A stretch of 64,000 bases of DNA, taken from the NCBI RefSeq assembly GCF_022539665.2, contig NC_081338.1, positions 6,684,446 to 6,748,445 of the forward strand, given 5' to 3'. The translations under genes were made by a program, and so were the position numbers. Shown here in pieces: positions 35,621-47,298 of this stretch. This stretch comes from Daphnia carinata. Its lineage: Eukaryota > Arthropoda > Branchiopoda > Diplostraca > Daphniidae. The notes beneath the pieces were generated by a model. That model saw only the letters and a program-made list of their open reading frames with translations. It did no database searches and was not told the origin of the DNA. How positions within the stretch are numbered: position 1 is the stretch's first letter; every line of letters starts with the position of its first letter.

Positions 35621-37457
35621 CGTCGGGGCGCCCATTAGAGTCTGTGCGCGCGGTCGCAGTGTGGTCACTTGTCCGCCGGTCTGGGCCTGAACGAGACCCA
35701 TCGGATTCTCTCTCTCTTTCTCTCTTCATTTGTTGTTGTTTGACTTTCTCCGTGTGTTTTTGCTTTCGTCAAAGGGAAACAGTCAAATTATCGGTTTTTA
35801 TTTAAAAAAATCTGGCCAAGGACGTGAGTGACGCCGGTGGGGGGTTAGAGGTGTGATTTGTTTTTCGTGTTTTTTTTGTGTGAACGATTTCAAGACTCTT
35901 GCCGCTACTGTGGAACGATAGCAGATAACTAAGGGGAAGATCGGAAGAATTTCTTTTTTTTTTTTTAAAGGAAACTCGGTGAGATTTCGAATTTTTCTTG
36001 TTCTTTTTTTTTTTTTTTTTGTGGTTTATCCTGTTCTTTTCGGTTTGTTTACCTTGAGCCTCCGCGTGTTGGATGGCGCTGACAGCACCTTGTCATCGTT
36101 CGCAACCTGATGAGTCCTCGATGCTTTTTTTTTTTTTGTTTGTTTGCTTTTTCCCCGTCTGTCGGGATTGTTGGCCCTGGGCTGCCATTTTCTCTCACGC
36201 ACTTTGCCGTTTTTCACTTTTGTTTATTTCTTCTTACAAACTGTGAAGAAAAAAAAAAAGATAAACATCATATCTTGTTTCGCTTTGATGTCAATAGCTG
36301 CGAACCCAGTTTAGAAAGCCTTTTTCTATATGACGGCCCTTGTTGTTTGGGGGAAAGACTCGCATAGCTTTTCTTCTCCAGTCATCACCATGTCCGCGCT
36401 GCAATTTGTTTTACACGGATGTTGTTGAGTGCCGGCATTTTTTTTTTTTTTCTTTCGTTCATCCAAAGAGGAAGGGGCATAGCAAAAAAAAAAAAAAACG
36501 AACTTTATTTGCGTAGCAAGAAAAAAAAAAAAATCTGTCATTAAAAAAACAAAACAAAAGTTTTTCTTCTTGTGTCTATTCCAAATTGCATTAGCTACAA
36601 CTTGAAAGATACACACACAAAAGAGAAGAGATACATCATTTGCTTCTTCGTTTTGCTCCCGAAAAAAAAAAAAAAAAAAAGAAAAGTCGTGACGGGGATA
36701 AACCGACGATAATGTAATTCGACTGGGTTAAGAAAGAAAGAAAAAAAAAAGATGGAATACTCTTTCTTTCACTAAAGTTAGCCCCTTCTAGCCGCAGACT
36801 GTATTATAATGCTTGCCTATGCTACTTTCCCTCTTTTTCTTTTTTTTTTTTTAACGGTTTGTCTGACGTTGCTGATGTCTCTTTTGTTTCCCTGTTGCCG
36901 CAACGCGACGCTATTTTATTATTATTTTTTTTTCGGGGCCAAAAAAAAAAAAAAAAAAAAAACCTTGACGGGCCGCTTGATGTAACAATGTGTCGACCCC
37001 AATAGACGCGGACAATCAGTCACTCTGCCTTTTTTGAATTCTTTTATCTTTGCTCTGCTTTTTAAAAGCAAACATCTTGTCGGTAGGCGTTTTGATTTTG
37101 AAAAAGAAAATGATTAGGAAAAAACTATATATATAGGATCTTGAGGTTGGCGTTCACGCGTGCAATTGTGTATAACTCCACCCCCCGAAAAAAAAAAAAA
37201 AGGCGAATGAAATGAAAGGTTGCGGGCGGAATTATTGATTGCTTTTTGGCCAGAGCGTCGACTCCTTTTTTTTTTTTTTTTTTTTTTTTTTTCTTTACCC
37301 CGAGCTCTTGATGTGACCAATTGGGACGTGTACAAAATCCTGTCGACGTGAGGTTTTCTCTGATAGCAGCTTTCGAAAGATCGTGACGTAAAGAGACGCG
37401 TTACCCTTACGGCCATGTGTATACGCAAACCTACGAAACAGCACCGACAAACAGACA

Positions 37458-37505
<48 letters not shown>

Positions 37506-37577
37506 AAACAAACGTAATGGTTGTTTCATTTTATTTTTCGATGGACGTGTTTGGATGTAACGTAAGCAAATAGTTCC

Positions 37578-37769
37578 ATGGCATTTAGTCAGTTTTTTTT
37601 TTTGCTTTGGTTCGATTACAATGTTTGGCGTGCTATCAAATTGATTAAACTGGAAGGGGATCAGCCATCAGGAGAAGAAGCCGATGACGAGGAATTTGAC
37701 TGTTTCGTCCAATGTCTAATTGAATTGATTTTCATGTTGGTATTCGTAATTCAAGTCGTTAACGAGTGA
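37578..37769 (+). CDS. Candidate 63-aa membrane micropeptide
   Basis: ATG at 37,578 and TGA at 37,767. A poly-Phe start comes from a poly-T run. Then comes an acidic stretch (LEGDQPSGEEADDEEFD) and a hydrophobic C-terminal helix (CLIELIFMLVFVIQVV). Codon choice in the acidic and helical part looks coding. The end also fits a splice donor (AACGA|GTGAGG, phase 2), so it might be a first exon. No family is recognised. Confidence 0.25.
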   Translation: MAFSQFFFLLWFDYNVWRAIKLIKLEGDQPSGEEADDEEFDCFVQCLIELIFMLVFVIQVVNE

Positions 37770-39307
37770 GGGGAGGGAAACAAGCGTGACGATGCGATTG
37801 CGTCATTGTGTTCCGTCTGCATTCCTCCTTTATAATGGATCAATGTTTGTTTTGTTTTGTTTTTTTTTTTTTTTTTTTTTTTTTTTCGTTGAATTTTTGG
37901 TTTTGCGAACTGGAAAGATTCAAATTGACTTGACAAAGTACAGCAGTTGCGTCACAAAACTCTAGAAAAAAAAAAAAAATACAAAATAAAGACGTCAGTG
38001 GGGTGGGAGGTGTACGGATAGTGTACAGGATTAGCTTGATTGACGTGAGGTCCCATGTCATGTGTAACTCGAGGAGCGGAAAGAAGAAGCCGGCGAGGGG
38101 CTTATGCATCGTAAAGTGCCATCGTATCCGGGACGGCTCTCCCTCTTGCCAGTTTACACGCTCGACTAGTCGGCTTGTCTAGCTTCATCAACGATGATAT
38201 GACGATGGCCGACATTAGGGGGGCAGGGCAGCAGAAAAAGTTGCTGTGTGTACATCGCGCGTATCTGAAATTTCGAACGGGTCGTAATTTCAACTTCACT
38301 TCAAAAATTATTATGGGACGAAAAATGAAACTCTGTGTACGTCGGCTGCGATGCGCATTGTCCATTTTTTGTGTGTGTTTGACGCTTGTAACGAAGCCCG
38401 CAGACGGTGATCTTGGCCACCGAAGTTGCATTTCGTATAAAGATGGCAGTTTACGATGCATGCGCCGCAATAGCCTGTCGCATTTCTATAGTCCATCCTC
38501 TTTTTTTTTTTTTGAACGCAATATCGCGAGTAGTAGTGTGCCTTTTTCCTGCCTCTTTCTTATCTTTCCGCTTTACTCTTTTTTTTTTCTTTCTTCTTTT
38601 GCGTAATAAAAATAGAAGAAAAAAAAAATAAATAAATAAGAGAGAGAGAATAAGAAAATGAGTTGATGGATCTACCCAGAATAGATCCGGAGCAACGACA
38701 CAAGAAAATGTGGGAATATAAAAAAGAAAAAAAAAAAACGAGACATTGCCACAGTTAAGAGATGTGGCAGTCTCTCTCCTCGACATCGTCGACACAATTC
38801 GCTAGTCAGTCGAACGCAATGGGCGGAAATCGAAGAGAAAAAAAAAAAAAATAAAAATGCGATGGTGACGTCGTTGCCCATCCATCAATTTCAATTCCCT
38901 CTCCTTTTTTTTCTTATTCGGTTTTTTTTTTTCGTGTGTATTTATTCGTTTTTTTTTTGCCCCCTTCGTTCTTGATTGGGTGATTCCGGAACGTTCGATT
39001 TCTTCGGTCCTTTTTTTATTATTCTTTTCTAATTTCCGTTCTATTACGAATAGCGGAACATTTTCGAGTTGCTTTGACACCTTTCCTTCTCATTTCCTTT
39101 TTGTTTTGCAATTGTGTATTGAAGTTCCGACTTCTGTCACGGTCCCTCACTTAAAATGGGAAAGACAAACGTCCCGATGTGAAAAACATTAGGTGGTGAG
39201 GGAATTCAATCATCGCCGGCTGAGGGACAATGACCCCAATTTAACGCGCTATAATTATTTCCTCATCCGCCAACAGTCTCCTCGATTTACTGGACGCAAT
39301 TTCGCCC

Positions 39308-39338
<31 letters not shown>

Positions 39339-40365
39339 TTACATTCCCATCGTCTTTTTTTTTTTTTTTTTCAAAATTAAAACATCTCAACGTTTTTCGT
39401 CCGGCAATCTCGGATAGGTGGCCAGCCGGATGGAACGCGTTCGCTTTCTTTTTCTGGCATTCGTCCTTTACCCATCGATGTCGTTAAAGTCACAATCGCT
39501 AACTATAAATCTCTTTAAGTTACCGCTTCTCTCCCCCTTCTCTTCGAAAGAACTTCAATTTCCTTCTTTTTTTTTTTTTTTTTTTTTTTTGGCAATCAAA
39601 CAAAAATAGGTGCGGCTGGCAATGGTATATTTTCGATGGGTAGTTCCTTCCCCCGCCATTGATCGTACATCTTTTGCAATTTTTTTTTTTTTTTTTTTTT
39701 TTTGTGTGCAGATATTTCAATACTGTCGGCCGTTAAAGATTGTTGCTTTTATTTTGATAAAAAAAAAAATGGGATTCTCTTTCTTATATCATTTTTAATT
39801 TTTTTTTCCCATTTGTTTCTAACCGATAACGGCACGCGCGACGTGAAGAATCAGGAATTCTCTCGTAGCTCCCGGGGCCTTTGCATCAATCCAAGAGCGG
39901 GCCAGAGTTTGTTCTTCTCTCAGTGTGTGCATGTCTGTGTATGTGTGTGTCTATGCGACACATTAACATAACATATCAAGACTGATTTAAAAGATGTTTT
40001 TCGTAGGCACCCCACTGCTGCAAAGAATTTGCTACGCATTCGTGCGTGCCGCTCAATTTCGGGATACATTTTTCGTTTGTTTGTTTTTCTACACCGTGTG
40101 TCTACCATCTAGCGAACCTGTCGGCATAATTTCCTGTTAGTAAGAAAGAAGACAAAAAAGAAAAAAATGTGATTCTTTCCATTTTTCAAATCTTTTCTTT
40201 TTTTTTTTTTTTTTGATTGGCTTATTCAATTTCTCGCCGAGGTGGATGAAAGAAAGAGCATCGGGTGGGGGGGGGGGAGAAAGGCTGTTACAACCAATAA
40301 CTTTGAGTGAATATTTATTTGTTTATTGTGTGGCATGGTGGAAAACAAAAGAAAACGAGTGAATG

Positions 40366-40378
40366 GTTGCTTGGCAAC
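40366..40378. promoter_or_regulatory. RFX X-box-like site
   Basis: GTTGCTTGGCAAC, two half sites in palindromic order, inside the long 5' region of the stomatin-like gene. Function is inferred. Confidence 0.3.
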
Positions 40379-40844
40379 TGTTAGCGGCATAACATTATAG
40401 CCAAGGGTTGAAAGCGGGATGCTGCTGGTTATGTTACATAGCCCGGAGTAGTTTACTCCCGCAGCCGCTGGGGGGGTGGCGCTATAAAACCTAGAGCAAG
40501 AAAAATACGGGCACACTTGGCAGGGTACACAAGCTTCGATGTAAAAGAAAAAAAAAAAGAAAAAGGATAAACATCTCTCTGCTTCGTCAATCGCTTTTTA
40601 TGTTTTGCCACAGAATCCGACAGAACGTCAAAGAAAGAAAATAGGGGGCCAACCACACTAAGTGTCTTCTTTCTCTCTCTTTTTTTTATATACGATTCAC
40701 GATGCGGAGCTAGCAAATCGCTAACTTTGTAATCGAGTTGAAGACTTTTTTTTTTTGCTGTTAAGATCCTTGCCGCCTTGATCAACTTTTTCTTGTTTTT
40801 GCTGTCCGCAAAGGACGCAGAGAAAGGCTATCATCATCGACTTT

Positions 40845-40877
<33 letters not shown>

Positions 40878-41574
40878 GAGGGTCTGAAGTTGTTTTGAAG
40901 GCTTCGTGTTCTTGATAATCCTCTAGTGGGCCGGGCCGTGTCTGCCATCTGAGTAAAAGGAAAACGTGACTGTTGCGTGTTATTGTTGGGCCCCGCAGGA
41001 AGCGAAGCCGGAACATCCGCAGGGGGGCGGGAAAAAGAAAGGTGATGCTCGAAAATAGAAGAAGAAACAGTTCGTAATTGATGACGGTTTGAAACTTCTT
41101 CTTTCTTTTTTTTTTTTTTTTTTTTTTTTGTTAGGGCAGGGGGGAGGAGTCCGTCTGTTTGAGCTTGAAAGACAATGATACAGATGGACGGAAGTGAAAT
41201 CATTTTGGAGTAGGAAGTGAAATGGCTCATTAATATTGAAGAATTTCTTTTGAAATGTTACGTTAAAGAAGATTATGTTGACAAATTGGATTGGCTTGCC
41301 ATGCGCATTCCTCTTCGAAGAACGAAGTTGGATGAATCAAGATGAATTTTAATTTTCTCCCTCGCTCTATTTTTGTTGGGAAATTGGCTTAGGTAGTAGA
41401 CGGAACTGGCCAATGTAATGAATTGCTTTAGCCTTTTTCTCTCTCTCTCTCTTTCTCTCGTTCAATGGCAACCCTGGGCGCACAAATCTGTCAAGAGCAT
41501 TTTTTTTTTATCGCTTTTCCTAAAAGAAACAAAATCATTCTTTTCTTATTCGCTCTGTCCGCTCCTTTTGCCAG

Positions 41575-41613
<39 letters not shown>

Positions 41614-43260
41614 TGTTATTTACATCCGTTTCGGTGACAGCTTTTCCCTTCTTGAATCGCCTAGGAAAAGAAGGAACAAGAAAGGATGTCCGCTCTTGCC
41701 GCTCTCGCTCGTGTATTTCTTTCTCATTACGAGGGCTGATTCTATAAAATGCTAAATTTTTGCTGTCAGTTCCCCCTTGCCAGTTTGCGGATGACAGCCA
41801 ACTACAAATGCGGGACCGGAGCCTGTGTGGGGGTGGGGCTTTCTTGACTCTGAAAATTCATAGACTCGAGTAAATAGGATTTACATTACTGCCGCCGCAT
41901 CGCCGACAATTTGAGGCTTTTTTTTTTTTTTTTTTTTTTTTTTTTCTCTCCTCTTCTTTTGGTTGGTTACGATTTCAATTTCTTTTCAGACGGCCCAAGT
42001 CTATCGATCTCAAACTCGTATCGTTTGCCGGACGTGCGTTGGTTGATCCGGAAGCACTGGCTATATTTCCTCTTTTGCATTGAACTTAATCGAAGCATTT
42101 GTTTAGTTTACTTTTCTGTTTTGCACTTGACTTTCATTCGGAAAGAAATGCTTTTGGTTAAAGCTTCCGGTTGTGCATATCACGACATCTAGCGGTCGGC
42201 GCTTGTACCACACCGAACATTTGCGGTATTATTGGTTTATTTTATTTTATTTTATTTTTTTTATTATTTATTTTTTTTTTTTTGCTGCGCTCCAATACAA
42301 TGAAAGACTTAAATCTACTCGCCTATTGTACCATTGCAATCAAGAGCTGCGTAGCATCGGGGATAAGACAATAATCCGACTGTCTCGCTAGATAATGAGA
42401 AACAGTTGTTGATTAGGAGGCAAAGGTTGGAAGCGGATTCCGTGTAACGGGGCAGGAAGCCCCGAAAAGCCTCGAGCAGATTAGGAAGACAGACGCACGA
42501 CAGCGGGAACAGAGGTCCAGGCCTTCAACATACCCCCACCCACCTCCCGACCCCTCCAACCATCCACCTCCTCTTTGTATGCTCGGGAACTTGATGGATT
42601 TGTTCCTAATTGATGTTGCGATACTGGCGGCGATTATGGGCGTACACATTTCCATTTGTGTTATGTCTGTGTACGGCGAAAGCGAAAGCTTGTTGGGACT
42701 TGAGGAACCACCCGGCTAATGTCGATGAATTGAGCAGATCGATCAGACATTTCCTTTGCCCGTTTTACCGACCGCAGACTTGTATACATCTTACGCTCCA
42801 ATTGCAACGCGCATTTTCCCCGTTTTGCTTTTTTGTTTTTGTTTTTGTTTTTGTTTTTGTTTTGTTTGTTTGATATGGGGGAACATCGACGCGCAATCAT
42901 TTGAAATTGGCGTTTTCTTGTTCTCCCTGCTTTTCAATTATTGCGCGCATTTTTTTGTTTGTTTTATGTGCCCAACCTTTTCATCATTCAATGACGTGAG
43001 CATGGCATGCGTTACACCATCATTTCGATTTGATTGTTTATTATTGGATGCCACGTCGGCTCTTGACTTCATTGCTGTGTTATCCCCTCCGATTTTGCTT
43101 TCTCGCTATTTGATCGATAACGTTCAATCGATGACCATCTGTTTGAAAAAAAAAAAAAAAAAAAAAAAAAATTATTACCATCTCTCTTGGTGTCCATTGC
43201 AACCCCTTCGGACACTATTAGGATTTTTTATTTTATTTTATTTTTTTTTTGTTTAAATAG

Positions 43261-43473
43261 CGAGAGGTGCGTCTGCGATGGGAGTCCAAACGGTAGAGGT
43301 GTCGTCGGCCAATCGGCCTGGCGCGGGAAGTTTGATGTCACCGGCGCCGCCAGCCACGGGCGTCGCTACCGGCACCAATGACGTGGAAAAGGGCACGACT
43401 GGCCAGAAGAGCGGCGATCAGTGGGGCAAAAACATGCAGAGGTGGCGCAACGATAACATTGACATTGGCAAAG
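43261..43473 (+). CDS. Candidate cassette/first exon C, stomatin-like gene
   Basis: A poly-T tract and TTTAAATAG mark an acceptor at 43,260. The exon is 213 bp, divisible by three, open in phase 1 from the first base (RGASAM...) and has an internal ATG at 43,278 (MGVQTVEVSSANRPG...). It ends NDNIDIGK plus G before GTTCGT. It could be a 71-codon phase 1-1 cassette, or the first coding exon after a noncoding leader exon. A better donor (GTAAGT) lies 4 bp downstream at 43,478, but would leave phase 2 and break the frame into 62,045. The peptide is Gly/Ser/Pro-rich with a WGKNMQRWRNDN motif. Confidence 0.45.
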
Positions 43474-43741
43474 GTTCGTAAGTTCCACAGTTTTTTTTTT
43501 TTTTCTTTTTTCTTTTTCTTTTTTTCTTTCTTCGTATCACACCATATATAAGTGAAGACAATCGAAGGGCCGGATGGTATATATTCGCAAGTTATTGTGT
43601 GTGTTTTCTTTTTGTGCTGACTGCGTATAGCCTTATGGGTCCCCCCTCTTTTTGACGTTGAATTATTTTTTTTTTCTTTCTACAAACGTAAGCTGTGTGC
43701 GCGTTTTGTTCAAACTTCGTAACAGCGCTGCAGCATTTTTT

Positions 43742-43772
<31 letters not shown>

Positions 43773-45361
43773 AGGGAAATAACGTGAAAGAGAGGAAGAA
43801 CTACGGGAAATCGCTTTGAATAGGAGCGCACGGTGCGTCACGAGTATTTTTATTTTTTTTTTTCGTGTGTGTGTGTGTGTGTGTGTGTCATCGATCCGTT
43901 ACACACTTTGTTCGCTTTAGATTGCGCTTCTTCTTGAAATCAAATAAACTCTCGAGCTCCTCCGGCCCCGCTTTTTTTTTTTTTTTTTGGAGCCTCCAAG
44001 TAGCTCCGGCAATATGGAACAACTCTTCCTTTTTAGATTTTTGTTCTCTCTTTGTTTAAGGATCGGCCCCCCCCCCCCCCACCCCCCCGCTCGAAAATCC
44101 AGTCAACTATGGGATCAACCTCCCAATATATTTAAAATATGTCGCGTCATCTTTCTTCTAGGATTTTTCTTTTGTACGTCTTTAATATTCCGCAGGGTAG
44201 GGTGGCTCACGTCATTGACTGGCTTAAATCGATCCAGCGATGGCTGTTCGACTACTACTAACGCAAGCACCTTTTTCTTTTCTTTCTTTGTTTTTTTTTG
44301 TTGTTTTTTTTTTATGTATTAAAATATCATCACGTTGATGAAAAGGAACAACAACAACAACAACAACAAAAAATATTAACTTATGCTTTCTATCTTTTTG
44401 AAAATGAATCTCCTTTTGATTTGTTTGGGTTTGTTTGGGTTTGTTTGATTTCCGCTCTTGTATCTGTTTCGCACAGCTCTCCGGGGGGTATGAAAACAGT
44501 TTTGATTGCGATCGTCTCTACACACACACACACAAAAAAAAAATTGATGAGAAACGGATATGTTGGCTGTTCGTCTTCATCTCGAAAACAGCCAACGTTC
44601 TGTTAACTGGCTGTCTCAGATGCTATCAACGGCTAAAAAGGATTCGTGATGGATATGTTGTTTAAAACACCATATACGAGTTCATCTACTTTGCGTGCCT
44701 TTCGGACTTTCTTGAAAGCATTTCCGCTCTCCTATTTTGTTCTTGCCCTCCTTCTGAAAATGTTTTTTTTTTCTATGCTATTTTGTTTTTGGAAAGTGAA
44801 GTCTCTTACAAACGCAGCGTGACAGTTCCCCCCGTTTTGTATGGACATGGTTCGGCGAGTAGAAACGGGCCGTGATTGTGTGTACGGTGTAAGTCTGAGG
44901 CAAACACACATACCTTCCCTCTCTAACAAAGATGGGGTGGGCGGGCGAACGGGCGGTCGGGTGGTTGTTGTATATATACATGCGTGTGTGTCAGGAACAT
45001 CAGGGATGCTTCTGAGAAGACGCCAGGGTGCACTTTGAAACGACGTATGGTAGTTGGAAGACAGCTTTAACAAAAAAATAAGAAAGAAAGCAAGTTTGCA
45101 TTCTATACTCTGCGAGAGTAAGAGAGAGAGAGAGAGAGAGAGAAAGAGCGAACTCTTCTTTTTTGTCACGATCTCTCTCGGGATTGTTGTTGTTGTTGTT
45201 GTCAACGGCGATGGAAGAAGAGCTTTGTTGTTGTGTCAAAGGCATACCGTGTCTAGCGATGAATTGCCGACCGCGTTCAGACTTTTCTTTTTTTTTTTTT
45301 TTATTCAATCTTAGCTGTCCGGGGGGGGGGGCTATGGCGACTTTCATATAAATGTCTCCAG

Positions 45362-45393
<32 letters not shown>

Positions 45394-46518
45394 GAGAAAA
45401 GTTTGTGGGTGGTGGGTGGTGGGCGACGATGGTCGCGTGCGTATTTATATGACTGACTGGCCAAATGTCTTTTCCTATATCGAATCAATCTAATTCCATC
45501 ATTTCGCTGCCAAATGGGAATAGAGCGACAGAAGCAATCTCCTCGTGTGTGTGTGTGTGTCTGCTATATAGAGATGCAACCAAGCGAAAGTAAATATCGC
45601 CTCGCTTTTCTTTTTTCTTTTTTCTATAAAGACGTGTCCTTCATCCAATCTCCAGCTCAACTGCCATTTTTTTTTTTTTTTTTTTTTATTTTATTTCTCG
45701 ATCCATTTTTTTTTTTTTTTTTTTTTTTTACTGAAAACGAGTCGCAAGGAAAAAAGAAAATCATCGGCCGTTTGGGCCGCCGGTGATGTGTGTCATTTAC
45801 CAGGTCGACTTGATCACGCAATGGCCGGGAGAGTCGGACTTCCTTTTTTTTTTTCCATGTTCCCTAATATGTTTTTTTTTTTTTTAGGGGGTTCTAGGAT
45901 GGCAAAGGAGGACTTTGGGGAAGTGGGTAAAGGCTTCATCTTCCTTCTTCTTGCTCTTGCCTAGTCTTTTTTTTTTTTTTTTTTTTTTTTTTTTGCCTGC
46001 CCGTGTCCCGCTGTGTGCTCGATAACGTCAGCGAACAAGGGCCAGGAGTCGCGCACAGGCGCTCGTGATTCGCAGTCACAACTCAGTCGTCGTTGATATT
46101 AGACATCAACGTGGCACTCGGGTCCTGCAAATTATTATTCATCTTTTTTTTTTTTTTTCGCCTACGAATCGGTTGACGTTCTTCATTTGTTTTTTGTTAA
46201 AAAGTGCGACGCTTAATTTTTTTTTTTTTCTTGTGTGTGTGTGTGTTTCAAATTCAACTTTTGTGCGAGCGGTTTGATTTTTTTTTTTTTAATCTTTAAA
46301 TACGAGCAGATTGGCAATGATGGCGAACTCGGGTTTGATAACACAGCGACGTGATTTACATTCGTGAGTGTTTAGAAAATTTTTTCTCCCTCTTCCCTCC
46401 GGCGAAAAAAAAAAAAGACTGTTGCGTAATCAAAGAGAGTGGACGTTTCCCGACTGATACCGAAAAAGAAATTTGAACGTTGCGATCGTTTGCTAATTTT
46501 GCGCGAGGACGAAAGGGG

Positions 46519-46565
<47 letters not shown>
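43474..46565 (+). other. Intron-like region with simple repeats
   Basis: (GA)n at 45,121-45,142 and 45,363-45,388, (GT)n near 43,865-43,888, and poly-T runs. A short frame starting at 46,317 (MMANSGLITQRRDLH) ends at a strong GTGAGT donor in phase 2, which does not fit the shared stomatin exon. Another at 44,841 ends at GTAAGT in phase 0. Confidence 0.45.

Positions 46566-46566
<1 letters not shown>
46519..46566 (+). repeat. Poly(A) run abutting an ATG
   Basis: 48 consecutive A residues, the last being the A of the ATG at 46,566. The length may be affected by assembly error. Confidence 0.8.
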
Positions 46567-46569
<3 letters not shown>

Positions 46570-46863
46570 GACCCGTTGATCCGGAAGGTGGCGATACGAA
46601 AGCGATTGTGGCGGCCTCGCCACCGTCCGGTTCGTCTTCGCTTAACGTGGCGCCGGTGCCGCCGCCGCCGGTTGTTGTGCCGCCGACCGTCGATAGGCCA
46701 CCGATGACGACGATTACCATAACGGGCGTGGATGGCACGCATCAAAACAACGGAGAGGCCGACGTTGCCATCCCCGTAGCGACTCCCGTTGCCGCTCACG
46801 CTCCGCCGAGCGGCTACTCTTCGGTCTACGTGAACAATCGGATGCACAACATTCAATTAGGAG
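46566..46863 (+). CDS. Candidate alternative first exon D, stomatin-like gene
   Basis: ATG at 46,566 gives 99 codons plus G before GTAAGA, phase 1. An in-frame TAA lies upstream at 46,494, so translation must start here or in the poly(A) run. The peptide starts MGPVDPEGGDTK and is Pro/Val/Ala/Thr-rich, with a PVPPPPVVVPPT stretch, and ends NNRMHNIQLG. It looks like a disordered cytoplasmic N-terminus, as long N-terminal extensions do in MEC-2-type proteins. Of the candidate first exons this is the longest and most clearly coding. The join to 62,045 is inferred from phase. Confidence 0.6.
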
Positions 46864-47265
46864 GTAAGACATCCAAAACTGAGATGTCCCCCCTTCCTTT
46901 ATCTTTTTGAAATGGAATGGATGAACGCGAAGGGTCTTGCGCACTACGGTTCTACCTGATTGGGCTGTTTGGGTATTAAAGGTGCGGGATTCTTAAATTA
47001 TTTTTTTTTTCAGGGGGTGGCGAGTGGGGGAGGGTTTCCCCGTACGCAAAAAAAAAAACAAAAAAAAATGGGATCAGATAAAGGAAGAAGTGGCGCCGAA
47101 TAATCTCGTGTGAATCGTAGATGTGCGGGGGTGCTGGAAGTTGCAATCTTATAGACGTCAGCGTTGCACGATCGCGGTGCTATCTAGATTTAATTAGACG
47201 ATAGATCACGTCCCGAAGATAAATGCGTCGAACGACGAGAATTAAATAAATCAAATAAATAAATA

Positions 47266-47298
<33 letters not shown>

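Larger units (their letters stand above)
34359..43260 (+). other. Long intron-like region
   Basis: 8.9 kb of homopolymers and microsatellites: (GA)n at 35,589-35,620, poly-A of 43 at 37,461-37,503, and (GT)n at 41,580-41,608. A GTGAGT donor at 35,824 could end a noncoding first exon. Long open frames such as 38,175-38,606 and 42,756-43,256 cross poly-T and are not credible. Confidence 0.5.

Noticed and set aside
38102-38606. Overlapping frames of 122 and 143 codons on both strands
   Set aside because: They end in or run into poly-T, show no family features, and overlap each other.
41970-42060. Acceptor-like TTTCTTTTCAG followed by an open phase-1 frame (DGPSLSISNSYRLPD)
   Set aside because: No acceptable phase-1 donor follows, so it does not qualify as a stomatin cassette exon.
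42756-43256. 166-codon frame on the plus strand
   Set aside because: Built from TTTTTG repeats and a 27-base poly-A run (Cys/Phe and Lys runs). It also covers the acceptor of exon C.
45000-45488. 162-codon frame on the minus strand
   Set aside because: Low complexity (Ser-Leu and Asn runs) made by GA and GTT repeats.
46317-46364. Short exon MMANSGLITQRRDLH with GTGAGT donor
   Set aside because: Ends in phase 2, which would break the frame into the shared hairpin exon. Left out of the array.
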